Shown here in pieces: positions 1-7,614 of a DNA stretch of 10,000 nt. Position numbers and translations under genes: made by a program. Source of the stretch: Asticcacaulis sp. (lineage in GTDB: Bacteria > Pseudomonadota > Alphaproteobacteria > Caulobacterales > Caulobacteraceae). The stretch is from positions 1 through 10,000 of the forward strand of contig NZ_JAIWNX010000053.1 in assembly GCF_020217185.1 (NCBI RefSeq), given 5' to 3'. Under the pieces are notes generated by a model that was not told where the DNA came from, ran no database searches, and worked only from the letters and a program-made list of their open reading frames with translations. The stretch's first letter is position 1, and every line of letters starts with the position of its first letter.

Positions 1-435
1 AAACCCCTCCAGAGCGTGGGCGATATAGGCGTTCAGGCCCGCCCCGTCATAGACGTGCGCCGCCGCCTCGTCCTGCACATGGCGTCCGGCATCGTGGGCG
101 TAATAGCTAAGAATGGCCTGACACACCGCCACGTCGTAGCAGTACTGACGCCGCCCCTGATAGGTCAGGACCGAATGGGCGGCGGCACGTTCTTCGTTCA
201 TCTCGGACAGGCGCGTCTTGATCGCACGGATGCGCGGTTTATCGCTGTCCCAGTCACGGCTGATCGTGCCGATATGGGCGTTTTGCACCCCACACAGGCG
301 CGCCAGCCCGCGTTGCGTCAGGTACAGCGCGCCATCACTCAGGCGTCCCATGCCCACGCCCGTCACTTCGGCATATTGCACGATATAGAGGTTGGAAACC
401 GGCGCTTTCGTCCGCTTCCGTTTGCCCGCTGACAT
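1..435 (-). CDS. Partial protein of unknown function, N-terminal 145 residues
   Basis: The minus strand is open from an ATG at 433-435 to the window edge, giving 145 codons without a stop; the C-terminus lies outside. The ATG follows a GGGGA stretch about nine bases upstream, a passable ribosome site. The protein starts with a basic stretch (MSAGKRKRTK), then a segment around residues 16-60 with DGALYLTQRGLARLCGV and IGTISRDW, and later AILSYYA near residues 107-113. The form 'DG.xxLTxRGLARLCGV...I..I...W' reminds me of uncharacterised proteins, some carried by plasmids and phages, whose N-terminus looks like a small DNA-binding or regulatory module. That resemblance is from memory and no function is assigned. 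It lies 64 bases downstream of purU on the same strand, with no clear terminator between them. The real-gene call rests on the long open frame, coding-like composition and sensible start. Confidence 0.6.
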   Translation of the reverse strand, partial: MSAGKRKRTKAPVSNLYIVQYAEVTGVGMGRLSDGALYLTQRGLARLCGVQNAHIGTISRDWDSDKPRIRAIKTRLSEMNEERAAAHSVLTYQGRRQYCYDVAVCQAILSYYAHDAGRHVQDEAAAHVYDGAGLNAYIAHALEGF

Positions 436-483
436 GGTGTTTTTTCCCCGATCCGTTGACTAACATTGCAACGCGGTCAGGGG

Positions 484-499
484 TTTCGCAAGCGCGAAA
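484..499 (-). other. Small hairpin directly after the purU stop
   Basis: A perfect 6-bp inverted repeat, TTTCGC and GCGAAA, flanks a 4-nt loop and begins immediately after the purU TGA. No T-run follows on either strand, so it is not a canonical intrinsic terminator. It could protect the mRNA 3' end or be chance. The rest of 436-499 shows only the weak ribosome site of the next gene. Confidence 0.35.
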
Positions 500-1378
500 T
501 CAGCTAAACACGATCGTCTTACCGCCATTGATGATGACGCGGCGTTCGGCGTGCCAGGTAACCGCACGCGCCAGTACGCGGGCTTCAATATCCTGACCGA
601 TGGCCACCAGTTGCTCCGGCGTCAGCCCGTGGTGCACGCGCTGCACGTCCTGTTCGATAATCGGCCCTTCGTCGAGGTCAGACGTCACATAGTGCGCCGT
701 CGCCCCGATGATCTTCACCCCGCGCTGATGCGCCTGATGATACGGCTTGGCCCCTTTGAACGACGGCAGGAAGGAGTGGTGGATATTGATGCAGCGGCCT
801 TCCAGCCGACGCGAAAAGTCGTCGGACAGGATTTGCATGTAACGCGCCAGCACGACCAGATCGGCCTGATGCGTCTCGATCAGGCTAAGGAACTGCGCCT
901 CCTGCTCGGCCTTGGTGTCTTTGGTGATCGGCAGGTGCACATAGGGCAGGCCGTTCCATTCGACAAACGAGCGCATGTCTTCGTGGTTTGAGACGACGGC
1001 GGCGATTTCCACCGGCAACAGGCCCGACCGCCAGCGGTGCAGCAGTTCGTACAGGCAGTGACCGAACTTCGACACGGCAATGATAACGCGCGGGCGAACG
1101 CTCAGATTATGGATGTCCCATTCCATGCTGAAACGGTGGGCAATGGGTTTGAACCCTTCGCGCAGGATCGACATGGGCGGCATCCGCGCACCGGCCTGTT
1201 TGAAGACCACGCGCACATAGAACATGTCGCCCTGACTGTCGTTGAACTGGTTCGACTCGACGATGGAGATGTCGTTGTCGTTCAGATAGCCGGAGACCGC
1301 CGCGACGATACCGCGCGTGTCCGGGCATTTGATGATCAGAACGTAATGGGACGGGTCGAAAAAGGTCGTATCAGGCAT
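500..1378 (-). CDS. purU: Formyltetrahydrofolate deformylase PurU
   Basis: This cytosolic enzyme hydrolyses 10-formyltetrahydrofolate to formate and tetrahydrofolate, balancing one-carbon pools and supplying formate, for example to PurT-type purine synthesis. The 292-residue length is normal for PurU. Residues about 10-90 form an ACT-type regulatory domain (YVLIIKCPDTRGIVAAVSGY at 12-31). Residues about 95-290 form the formyltransferase-fold domain shared with PurN. The catalytic Asn and His lie in INIHHSFLPSFKGA (N198, H200) and the catalytic Asp in DLDEGPII (D236). The start is the ATG at 1376-1378, because the ACT domain begins right after it. Upstream lies a promoter-like sequence so close that the mRNA may be nearly leaderless, and GGCGG three bases before the ATG is a poor ribosome site. 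It follows a small lipoprotein gene on the same strand. The family assignment is secure; regulation is inference. Confidence 0.96.
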   Translation of the reverse strand: MPDTTFFDPSHYVLIIKCPDTRGIVAAVSGYLNDNDISIVESNQFNDSQGDMFYVRVVFKQAGARMPPMSILREGFKPIAHRFSMEWDIHNLSVRPRVIIAVSKFGHCLYELLHRWRSGLLPVEIAAVVSNHEDMRSFVEWNGLPYVHLPITKDTKAEQEAQFLSLIETHQADLVVLARYMQILSDDFSRRLEGRCINIHHSFLPSFKGAKPYHQAHQRGVKIIGATAHYVTSDLDEGPIIEQDVQRVHHGLTPEQLVAIGQDIEARVLARAVTWHAERRVIINGGKTIVFS

Positions 1379-1384
1379 GGTCCG

Positions 1385-1415
1385 CCTATAGCAGGCAAAT
1401 CTTTCAGAAAGTCAA
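1385..1415 (-). promoter_or_regulatory. Candidate purU promoter
   Basis: On the minus strand a TTGACT -35 element (1410-1415) precedes GCTATAGG. The -10 hexamer is TATAGG (1385-1390) with a long 19-base spacer, or CTATAG with 18. GCTATA also resembles the Caulobacter-type -10 (GCTANAWC). Transcription would start about seven bases past the -10, at or next to the purU ATG. Confidence 0.4.
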
Positions 1416-1435
1416 AGGTTTCAAATGAAAGGTTT
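1414..1435. repeat. 8-bp direct repeat AAAGGTTT, 14-bp period
   Basis: Two exact copies of AAAGGTTT (plus strand, 1414-1421 and 1428-1435) are separated by six bases. The first overlaps the putative -35 of the purU promoter. The spacing and position would suit an operator for a dimeric regulator, but chance is possible in this AT-rich gap. Confidence 0.3.
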
Positions 1436-1461
1436 GCTTCTTTTTCTCGCCTTAAAAACCC

Positions 1462-1830
1462 CTATCGTGGATAGACCTTCTTTTCGACTCGCCCCGTGTC
1501 GCGGTTGACGTAAGTAGTATAAGACATGCCATCGCCTCCCGTGCGAACTTCTATCAAGCTCTCGTTCTCTTTTTGTGAAATATCGCTAAGTTCTTTGGCG
1601 GATTTGAGATGCGTCACGGAAAACAAAAGAAATCGGCCTTCCCTCCTCAGAAAGCTGATGCTGTAAGTGTCACTAGGCCAGCGCTTTGTTTCACGTACAT
1701 CCTCAGCTACTGCCGCTATATAACTTGCATGATTTTCAGACTGTACACTGTAGCCGGAATGACTTGTCGCTGACTGGCAACCACCAACGAGACAAATAAT
1801 AAGTAAGGTCACAGGTAATTTTGATCTCAT
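1462..1830 (-). CDS. Small putative lipoprotein, function unknown
   Basis: I do not recognise this 122-residue protein. It begins with a typical lipoprotein signal: MRSK, a hydrophobic stretch PVTLLIICL, and a VGGC lipobox with the acceptor cysteine at residue 18. After cleavage a mature protein of about 105 residues would be membrane-anchored in the periplasm; the residue after Cys is Gln, which suits outer-membrane sorting. The mature part is charged, without repeats or a known motif. The frame stays open further upstream, with an ATG at 1906-1908 adding 26 residues, but those would be read through a terminator-like hairpin and would displace the signal peptide, so I chose the ATG at 1828-1830, with AAAGAAG upstream. 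The gene is AT-richer than its neighbours (26 G/C of 60 in 1561-1620) and sits alone between two terminator-like hairpins and purU. It may be a lineage-specific or acquired gene. Confidence 0.7.
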   Translation of the reverse strand: MRSKLPVTLLIICLVGGCQSATSHSGYSVQSENHASYIAAVAEDVRETKRWPSDTYSISFLRREGRFLLFSVTHLKSAKELSDISQKENESLIEVRTGGDGMSYTTYVNRDTGRVEKKVYPR

Positions 1831-1849
1831 CGCATCGTCTTCTTTAAAG

Positions 1850-1878
1850 AAAAAAAGATGCGGGGTCACAGACCCCAC
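1850..1878 (-). terminator. Terminator-like hairpin in the leader of the lipoprotein gene
   Basis: Reading the minus strand, GTGGGGTC and GACCCCGC pair (8 bp, one G-T wobble) around a TGT loop, followed by CA and seven T at 1850-1856. The T-run ends about 20 bases before the lipoprotein ATG. It may be a backup terminator for infB or an attenuator of the lipoprotein gene. The 3-nt loop is tight, and the two bases between stem and T-run slightly weaken the call. Confidence 0.6.
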
Positions 1879-1918
1879 ACCCCGGACTCTCAGAAACTTC
1901 AGCGCCATTGCAATCCTG

Positions 1919-1949
1919 AAAAACAAAAGGCCCGGAATGATCCGGGCCT
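1919..1949 (-). terminator. Intrinsic terminator of infB
   Basis: On the minus strand AGGCCCGGA and TCCGGGCCT form a perfect 9-bp stem with a TCAT loop, followed by TTTTGTTTTT. It begins 17 bases past the infB stop codon and fits the end of the rimP-nusA-ylxR-infB transcript. Confidence 0.9.
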
Positions 1950-1966
1950 GATGCTTTTGACAGGGG

Positions 1967-4900
1967 TTACAAGGTGCGCTTGATCTCTTCGACCGTGAAG
2001 CATTCGATGAAGTCGCCCTTCTTGATGTCCTGGAACGGACCGAAGGACATACCGCATTCCTGACCGACCACGACCGAGTTGACCTCGTCCTTGAAGCGCT
2101 TAAGCGTGGTGAGCACGCCCATTTCCTGAATGACGACATCGTCGCGCAGGATACGCACGCGCGCGCCCTTTTCGACGCGGCCTTCGGTGACGCGACACCC
2201 GGCGACCTTGCCGACCTTGGTGATGTCGAACACTTCGAGCACTTCCGCGTTGCCGAGGAAGGTTTCGCGCTGGATCGGGGCCAGCATGCCCGACAGCACG
2301 CCCTTGATGTCGTCGATCAGGTCGTAAATGATCGCGTAGTAGCGGATTTCAACGCCTTCGCGTTCGGCCAGATCACGCGCCTGCTTGGAGGCACGGACGT
2401 TGAAGCCGATGATGGGCGAGTTGGACCCCTTGGCCAGTTGTACGTCGGATTCGGTGATACCGCCGGCACCCGAATGGATGATCCGCGCGCGGACCTCTTC
2501 GTTGCCGACCTTTTCCAGCGAGCCGATAATGGCTTCGGCCGAACCCTGCACGTCCGCCTTGACGATAAGCTGAAGCTCCTTGACCTTGTTGTCCTTGAGC
2601 TTCGACATCATGTCCGACAACGACACGCCCACCGGAGCCACCATCTTTTCACGCTTCACGCGCTGACGGTACTCGGTGATTTCGCGGGCACGGGCGTCGT
2701 TTTCCACCACAGCGAAGGCTTCACCGGGATCAGGCGCCTGATCGAGGCCGAGGATTTCCACCGGCTGCGACGGACCCGCTTCGGGCAGTTGCGCATTGCG
2801 TTCGTCGATGAGCGCACGTACGCGGCCCCAGGCACCACCGGCCACGATGATGTCGCCACGCTTCAGCGTACCGCGCTTGACCAGAACCGTGGCCACAGGA
2901 CCGCGACCCTTGTCGAGTTTGGCTTCAATCACCACGCCTTCGGCGGTACGGTCCGGATTGGCCCGCAGGTCCAGCACTTCGGCCTGAAGCAGGATGGCTT
3001 CGACCAGATTGTCGAGACCCATGCCGGTCTTGGCCGACACTTCGACGATCTGGGTTTCACCGCCCAGCGCTTCGACGACGACTTCGTGTTGCAGAAGTTC
3101 GTTGATGACGCGCTGCGGATTGGCTTCGTGCTTGTCCATCTTGTTGACGGCGACGATGATCGGCGTCTTGGCTGCACGGGCGTGGTTGATGGCTTCGATG
3201 GTCTGCGGCATCACACCGTCATCCGCCGCCACGACCAGCACCACGATATCCGTCACATTGGCACCGCGCGCACGCATGGCCGAGAAGGCCGCGTGACCCG
3301 GCGTGTCGAGGAAGGTGATACGCTCACCCGACGGCACCTTGATCTGATAGGCACCGATGTGCTGGGTGATGCCACCGGCTTCACCGGCGGCCACGTCTTC
3401 CTTACGCAACGCATCGAGCAGCGAGGTCTTGCCGTGGTCAACGTGACCCATGACGGCCACGACCGGCGGACGCACCACCGTATCGTCGTCATGGTCGGCG
3501 GCGTCGATAAAGCCTTCGAGGACGTCCGCTTCAGAGACGCGCTTCACGTTGTGACCGAATTCCGTGGCCACCAGTTCGGCCGTATCGGAGTCGATCACGT
3601 CGTTGATCTTCAGCATCATCCCCTGCTTCATCAGCATCTTGATGATGTCCACGGCGCGCACAGCCATACGGTTCGACAGTTCCTGAACCGTGATAACGTC
3701 CGGGATGACCACGTCACGCGACACGCGGGCCTGTTCGGTGGTAACGCCCTTGCGCTTTTCGCGTTCACGCTCACGGGCCCGGCGAACCGAGGCCAGCGAA
3801 CGCATGCGATCGGCGGCACCTTCGTCATCACCCACAACGGCTTGCAGGGTCAGGCGGCCTTCGCGACGCTTGGGCTCGCCACGGGTCTGCGAGACGGCCT
3901 TGGTCGGCGCACCGGCCTTGCCGCCGCGACGACCACGATCATCATCGTCCCCGGTACGGGCACGCACATCGCCGGGCTTACCCGCAGGCGAACCGCGCGA
4001 GGAACGGATACGATCGACTTCGGAGACCGCCGGAGCGTTCGGGGCCACACCGGCCGGACCGCGCGGCGGACGCGGCGAATTGGCCGAATAGCGGACGGTT
4101 TCACCGGCCGGACGCGGACCGCGGTCGCCCTGCGGACGGTTCGGATCTCTGGGGCCACGATCGCCCTGCGGACGATTGCCGTCGCGGTTAAACGGCGGGC
4201 GATCCCCTTGCGGACGGTCGCCACGCGGCGTGCGTTCGCCATAGTTGGGACGGTCGCCTTGCGGACGATTGCCATCACGGTTGAACGGCGGACGATCCCC
4301 TTGCGGGCGGTCTCCGCGCGGACGATCTCCGTACTGACCCTGAGGACGGTCGCCTTGCGGACGATCACCTTGCGGGCGGTCTCCGCGCGGACGATCACCA
4401 TACTGACCCTGCGGGCGGTCGCCTTGCGGACGATCCGAGCGGGGGGCGCGATCGTCACGGAAGCCATCGCGGCGGTCTTCGCGCGGCGCACGCTGGGCCG
4501 GACGCGACAGAGCCTCTTCGATGGGGCTGCGACGCGGGGCTTCGGCCTGAGCCGGAGCGGGTGCTTGCGGAGCCGGTTCTGACGGCGCGGGAGCCGGGGC
4601 AGGCGCTTCGGACTTCGGTGCCGCTTCGGCAGCCGCCGCACGGCGGGCCGCCTCTTCGCGGGCGCGTTGTTCGGCCTGACGGCGCGCCTCGGCTTCGCGG
4701 CGCTCCTGATCGACGCGCGCCTGTTCCAGAACGCGGGCGCGACGCTCCAGCTCATCCTGACGCAGACCGCCCGTATTGCCACCCGAAGGCGCCGGACGCG
4801 GTGCCGACGGCGCACCCTGCGGGGCAGCCGGACGCGGACGCGCCAGGTTTTCACCGCCGGCGCGCGGCGCGCCACCAGTGCCCTGAGCCCCACCCGAAGG

Positions 4901-5089
4901 CGCACCTTGCGGAGGCGTGCCGATGCGGCGCTTGGTTTCCACCACCACCGTCTTGGAGCGCCCATGGCTGAAGCTCTGCTTCACGGTGCCGGTGGACACA
5001 TTGCCACCGACGCGCGGCTTCAGGCTCAGCGGAGCGCGGGTATTATCGCCTTTGGGGGCTTCGGGTTTATCGTCTTTCGGATCGCTCAT
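1967..5089 (-). CDS. infB: Translation initiation factor IF-2
   Basis: IF-2 is the GTPase that brings initiator fMet-tRNA to the 30S subunit and promotes joining of the 50S. The 1040-residue length is large, as usual for alphaproteobacteria. Residues 1-55 match an alphaproteobacterial IF2-associated N-terminal segment ([19 protein letters not shown]). Residues about 110-155 are a charged helical stretch, followed by an Ala/Pro-rich linker and GDRPQG-type repeats (about 204-326). The conserved IF2_N domain spans about 461-512. The GTPase domain starts near 541, with G1 GHVDHGKT (548-555), G3 DTPGH (595-599), G4 NKMD (649-652) and G5 SAK (685-687). Domains II, III and the fMet-tRNA-binding C-terminus follow to residue 1040, intact. 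The start is the ATG at 5087-5089, where family similarity begins; the ribosome site is weak (GCGAG). It lies 163 bases after ylxR and ends at a strong terminator. Common downstream partners rbfA and truB do not follow. Confidence 0.98.
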   Translation of the reverse strand: MSDPKDDKPEAPKGDNTRAPLSLKPRVGGNVSTGTVKQSFSHGRSKTVVVETKRRIGTPPQGAPSGGAQGTGGAPRAGGENLARPRPAAPQGAPSAPRPAPSGGNTGGLRQDELERRARVLEQARVDQERREAEARRQAEQRAREEAARRAAAAEAAPKSEAPAPAPAPSEPAPQAPAPAQAEAPRRSPIEEALSRPAQRAPREDRRDGFRDDRAPRSDRPQGDRPQGQYGDRPRGDRPQGDRPQGDRPQGQYGDRPRGDRPQGDRPPFNRDGNRPQGDRPNYGERTPRGDRPQGDRPPFNRDGNRPQGDRGPRDPNRPQGDRGPRPAGETVRYSANSPRPPRGPAGVAPNAPAVSEVDRIRSSRGSPAGKPGDVRARTGDDDDRGRRGGKAGAPTKAVSQTRGEPKRREGRLTLQAVVGDDEGAADRMRSLASVRRAREREREKRKGVTTEQARVSRDVVIPDVITVQELSNRMAVRAVDIIKMLMKQGMMLKINDVIDSDTAELVATEFGHNVKRVSEADVLEGFIDAADHDDDTVVRPPVVAVMGHVDHGKTSLLDALRKEDVAAGEAGGITQHIGAYQIKVPSGERITFLDTPGHAAFSAMRARGANVTDIVVLVVAADDGVMPQTIEAINHARAAKTPIIVAVNKMDKHEANPQRVINELLQHEVVVEALGGETQIVEVSAKTGMGLDNLVEAILLQAEVLDLRANPDRTAEGVVIEAKLDKGRGPVATVLVKRGTLKRGDIIVAGGAWGRVRALIDERNAQLPEAGPSQPVEILGLDQAPDPGEAFAVVENDARAREITEYRQRVKREKMVAPVGVSLSDMMSKLKDNKVKELQLIVKADVQGSAEAIIGSLEKVGNEEVRARIIHSGAGGITESDVQLAKGSNSPIIGFNVRASKQARDLAEREGVEIRYYAIIYDLIDDIKGVLSGMLAPIQRETFLGNAEVLEVFDITKVGKVAGCRVTEGRVEKGARVRILRDDVVIQEMGVLTTLKRFKDEVNSVVVGQECGMSFGPFQDIKKGDFIECFTVEEIKRTL
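4112..4438 (-). repeat. GDRPQG coding tandem repeats inside infB
   Basis: This stretch encodes IF-2 residues 218-326, a run of GDRPQG, GDRPRG and related units with inserted QYG and PPFNRDGN segments. At DNA level there are longer duplications: a near-identical 69-bp period (segments beginning at 4301 and 4370) and a 93-bp period (beginning near 4163 and 4256). The 17-residue segment [17 protein letters not shown] occurs twice, 31 residues apart. The encoded region is Gly/Arg/Asp/Pro-rich and likely disordered. Such repeats tend to change length by slippage or recombination. Confidence 0.9.
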
Positions 5090-5113
5090 TCAGCTCGCAA
5101 CATACACATGATG

Positions 5114-5206
5114 AAACCGGCATTCCGGCTTCGTTTCGGACAATCGTTATTCGGTTTGAGCGATAGGGCCGTCATAAACGCCACATACAGTTTCGACACA
5201 TCGCTC
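5114..5206 (-). other. Inverted repeats in the gap before infB
   Basis: The 163-base gap between ylxR and infB holds a short hairpin on the minus strand, AAGCCGG-AATG-CCGGTTT (5114-5131, 7 pairs with one wobble), and a perfect 7-bp inverted repeat GAGCGAT/ATCGCTC (5158-5164 and 5200-5206) enclosing 35 bases. Neither has a T-run. I see no convincing promoter here. This may be a structured intercistronic leader that tunes infB expression, or chance. Confidence 0.35.
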
Positions 5207-5252
5207 TGGCCACGATCAGACCGTGAAAAGATCACGCCCTGATAGTCGCTTT

Positions 5253-5981
5253 TCAGTTTGAGTTAAAGGGCCTTTCGCGCCATTGGGCAGGAAACAACGC
5301 CTCAAACCCACCAAGGCGTTCCGCTTCACGCGAAAACGCCGCCGCCCGCCGACCTTCGATCAGGGCGGCATGGATTACATTTTCGAGCCCCAGGGCGAGG
5401 CTCAGCTCATCATTGGAGAACAGGCCGCACAGCCCAACGGACGGCGTCTGGCCATTACTGAGGTTCAGAAGTTTGCTGCGACCATCTTCGGCCCCGTCCG
5501 AGGCTTCGATCAGCCACGCGGCACGGCCGGCCGCGTGAGGCGCGGTTTTGCCTAATTTAAGCGCTGTGGCGACTTTTTCAAACCCCGTCACCAGATTTCC
5601 TTCGCGTCGCGCCAGCCCCAACTGCTCCAGCAGGCGTCTGCGGATCAGGGCGGGCACAAGGGTATCAAGGCCTTCCGGGGTTTTGACCGCGCGTTTGGCC
5701 GCACGCGAAAACAGATTCTTTTTGATGGCCAAAGCCAGACTCTCGGCGTCGGCCTTCAGCCACAGCCCGCGTCCGGGCAGGGTTTCCTTGAGATCAGGCA
5801 CCACAAAGCCGTCCGGCCCGACCACAAAGCGGATCAGGCCGTCACGGGGAACCGACTGGTGTGAAGCGACGTCCCGACGGTGAGTCACGCGCACGGAAAC
5901 GGTCTGAGACGGGGTCTCCCCCGCCTCAGCCAGATCGTCATTCAGATCGATAAGGGTCTCATTGTTCAGGGATGGCGTCAT
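5253..5981 (-). CDS. YlxR-type RNA-binding protein with C-terminal L7Ae-like domain
   Basis: This 242-residue protein joins a YlxR (DUF448) domain to a second domain resembling the L7Ae/L30e K-turn-binding fold, the usual alphaproteobacterial arrangement. The YlxR part covers about residues 28-100: VPRDGLIRFVVGPDGFVVPD and LPGRGLWL are its signature. The cysteines often found at the start of the domain are absent here (THRRDVASHQSV). The second part spans about 108-225. YlxR is encoded between nusA and infB in many bacteria and binds RNA; in Bacillus it has been linked to RNase P. The exact role here is inferred. The frame is open from 6071, but I chose the ATG at 5979-5981 because a perfect AGGAGG (5988-5993) sits six bases before it. 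This start overlaps the nusA end by 23 bases, suggesting translational coupling. Confidence 0.9.
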   Translation of the reverse strand: MTPSLNNETLIDLNDDLAEAGETPSQTVSVRVTHRRDVASHQSVPRDGLIRFVVGPDGFVVPDLKETLPGRGLWLKADAESLALAIKKNLFSRAAKRAVKTPEGLDTLVPALIRRRLLEQLGLARREGNLVTGFEKVATALKLGKTAPHAAGRAAWLIEASDGAEDGRSKLLNLSNGQTPSVGLCGLFSNDELSLALGLENVIHAALIEGRRAAAFSREAERLGGFEALFPAQWRERPFNSN

Positions 5982-7599
5982 TCGCGCCCTCCTCTTCATA
6001 AGACTCTTCGGACTCTTCGTAAGCCTCTTCCGGCTCCGGCGCTTCGATCCAGCCCGCCGCGATACGCGCATTGAGGATCAGGGCCTCGGCATCGGCCACG
6101 GACAGGGAGAAGCTTTCCAGAGCGCCCGGCACGCGGACCTTTTCGGCCCCGCGTTGCTCAAAGCCGCCGCGCACTTCGTCGGTAGCCAGATCGGCCAGAT
6201 CTTCAACCGTCTTCACACCGGCTTCGCCCAGAGCAACCGCCATGGCCAGGGTGATACCCGGCACGTTCAGCACCTCGTCCTCGACGCCCAGCTCAACGCG
6301 CTTGGCGTTCTGCTCGGCCTCGAAGCGCTCCAGATAGTCACGGGCGCGCGCCTGAAGCTCAGCCGCCGTGTCTTCGTCGAAGCCTTCGATGGCAGCGATT
6401 TCCATCTGATCGACATAGGCGAGGTCTTCGACGGTCGAGAAGCCTTCGGTAACCAGCAACTGCGCGATGACTTCATCGGCGTCCAGCGCTTCCTGGAACA
6501 GGGCGGTGCGCTCGGCAAATTCCTTCTGACGACGCTCAGAATCCTGCGACTCGGTGATGATATCGACCTGCCAGCCCGTCAGTTGCGAGGCCAGACGCAC
6601 GTTCTGACCGCGACGGCCGATGGCGAGCGACAGTTGCTCATCCGGCACCACGACCTCAACGCGGTCTTCTTCTTCGTCCAGAACGACCTTCGACACTTCG
6701 GCCGGGGCCAGAGCGTTAACGATGAAGGTGGCTTCGTCCGGCGACCACTGGATGATGTCGATCTTTTCACCTTGCAGTTCACCGACAACGGCCTGCACGC
6801 GCGACCCACGCATACCGACGCAGGCCCCGACCGGATCGATCGAGTTGTCGTTGGACAGCACGGCCATCTTGGCGCGCGAACCCGGATCACGGGCGACCGA
6901 CTTGATTTCGATCACGCCGTCATAGACTTCCGGCACTTCCTGCGCGAACAGCTTGGCCATAAAGCCGCCGTGGGCGCGCGACAGCATGATCTGCGGGCCC
7001 TTGGTCTCACGGCGCACGTCATAGATATAGGCGCGGATACGGTCATTGACCTGAAACGCCTCGCGCGGGATCGACTGATCGCGGCGCATGATGCCTTCGC
7101 CGCGGCCCAGATCGACGATGACATTGCCGTATTCGACGCGCTTGACCGTACCGTTGACGATTTCGCCCACGCGGTCCTTGAACTCATCATACTGACGCTC
7201 ACGCTCGGCTTCGCGCACCTTGTGCGTGACGACCTGACGCGCCATCTGCGACTGCACGCGGCCCAGTTCGAACGGCGGCAGGACCTCTTCGTAGGTCTTG
7301 CCGACAAAGGCGTCCTTGTCCTCGCGCAGGGCCTCGGTCAGGCCGCGCTGCGCGTATTCGTTCTCAAGCTCCTCGTCCGGCACCACCGTCACATAGCGGG
7401 TGATGGTCATTTCGCCGGTGCGCGGATCGACGCGCACGCGGATGTCGTGGTCGGCCCCATAGCGCGAGCGGGCGGCCTTTTGCACCGCTTCTTCGATGGA
7501 GGCGAGCACGACCGACTTGTCGATCTGCTTTTCGCGCGCCACGGCGTCGGCGATTTGCAGCAGTTCCTGACGGTTGGCGCTGATTCCGGTAAAGCTCAT
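5959..7599 (-). CDS. nusA: Transcription termination/antitermination factor NusA
   Basis: NusA binds RNA polymerase and nascent RNA, modulating pausing, intrinsic termination and rRNA antitermination. The 546-residue protein is complete. The N-terminal polymerase-binding domain covers about residues 1-135, S1 about 142-208 (VGEIVNGTVKRVEYGNVIVD), and two KH domains about 210-350, with GACVGMRG (258-265) and IGRRGQNVRLA (327-337) as their nucleic-acid-binding loops. Two helical C-terminal repeats follow: about 370-425 (LLVTEGFSTVEDLAYV) and about 440-515 (VPGITLAMAVALGEAGVKTVEDLA). A short Glu-rich tail ends the protein (520-540). The start is the ATG at 7597-7599, 15 bases after the rimP stop, behind GGGAA. 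It is the second gene of the rimP operon. NusA commonly controls its own operon by termination in the leader, relevant to the hairpin at 8325-8357. Confidence 0.98.
   Translation of the reverse strand: MSFTGISANRQELLQIADAVAREKQIDKSVVLASIEEAVQKAARSRYGADHDIRVRVDPRTGEMTITRYVTVVPDEELENEYAQRGLTEALREDKDAFVGKTYEEVLPPFELGRVQSQMARQVVTHKVREAERERQYDEFKDRVGEIVNGTVKRVEYGNVIVDLGRGEGIMRRDQSIPREAFQVNDRIRAYIYDVRRETKGPQIMLSRAHGGFMAKLFAQEVPEVYDGVIEIKSVARDPGSRAKMAVLSNDNSIDPVGACVGMRGSRVQAVVGELQGEKIDIIQWSPDEATFIVNALAPAEVSKVVLDEEEDRVEVVVPDEQLSLAIGRRGQNVRLASQLTGWQVDIITESQDSERRQKEFAERTALFQEALDADEVIAQLLVTEGFSTVEDLAYVDQMEIAAIEGFDEDTAAELQARARDYLERFEAEQNAKRVELGVEDEVLNVPGITLAMAVALGEAGVKTVEDLADLATDEVRGGFEQRGAEKVRVPGALESFSLSVADAEALILNARIAAGWIEAPEPEEAYEESEESYEEEGANDAIPEQ
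5988..5993 (-). promoter_or_regulatory. Strong ribosome-binding site of ylxR inside nusA
   Basis: The minus strand reads AGGAGG, six bases before the ATG at 5979-5981. It lies within the last codons of nusA and decides the ylxR start over the upstream in-frame ATGs at 5997-5999 and 6069-6071. Confidence 0.85.
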
Positions 7600-7614
7600 G
7601 TCACTGTTCCCAGT

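Noticed and set aside
1831..1908. A longer start for the lipoprotein at the ATG 1906-1908, adding 26 residues
   Set aside because: It would bury the signal peptide and be read through the terminator-like hairpin; the ATG at 1828-1830 gives a normal lipoprotein signal.
4112..4438. Regularly spaced short repeats that could suggest a CRISPR array
   Set aside because: The repeats are in frame, encode GDRPQG units, and have no unique spacers.
2438..4582. A 714-codon open frame on the plus strand opposite infB
   Set aside because: It is the antisense shadow of infB, produced by GC-rich codon bias and repeats; it has no ribosome site or recognisable domain, and infB is certain.
3850..4965. An Arg-rich 371-codon frame on the minus strand inside infB
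   Set aside because: It is an alternate frame of the infB repeat and linker region; its Arg/Val-rich composition comes from frame-shifted GDRPQG codons.
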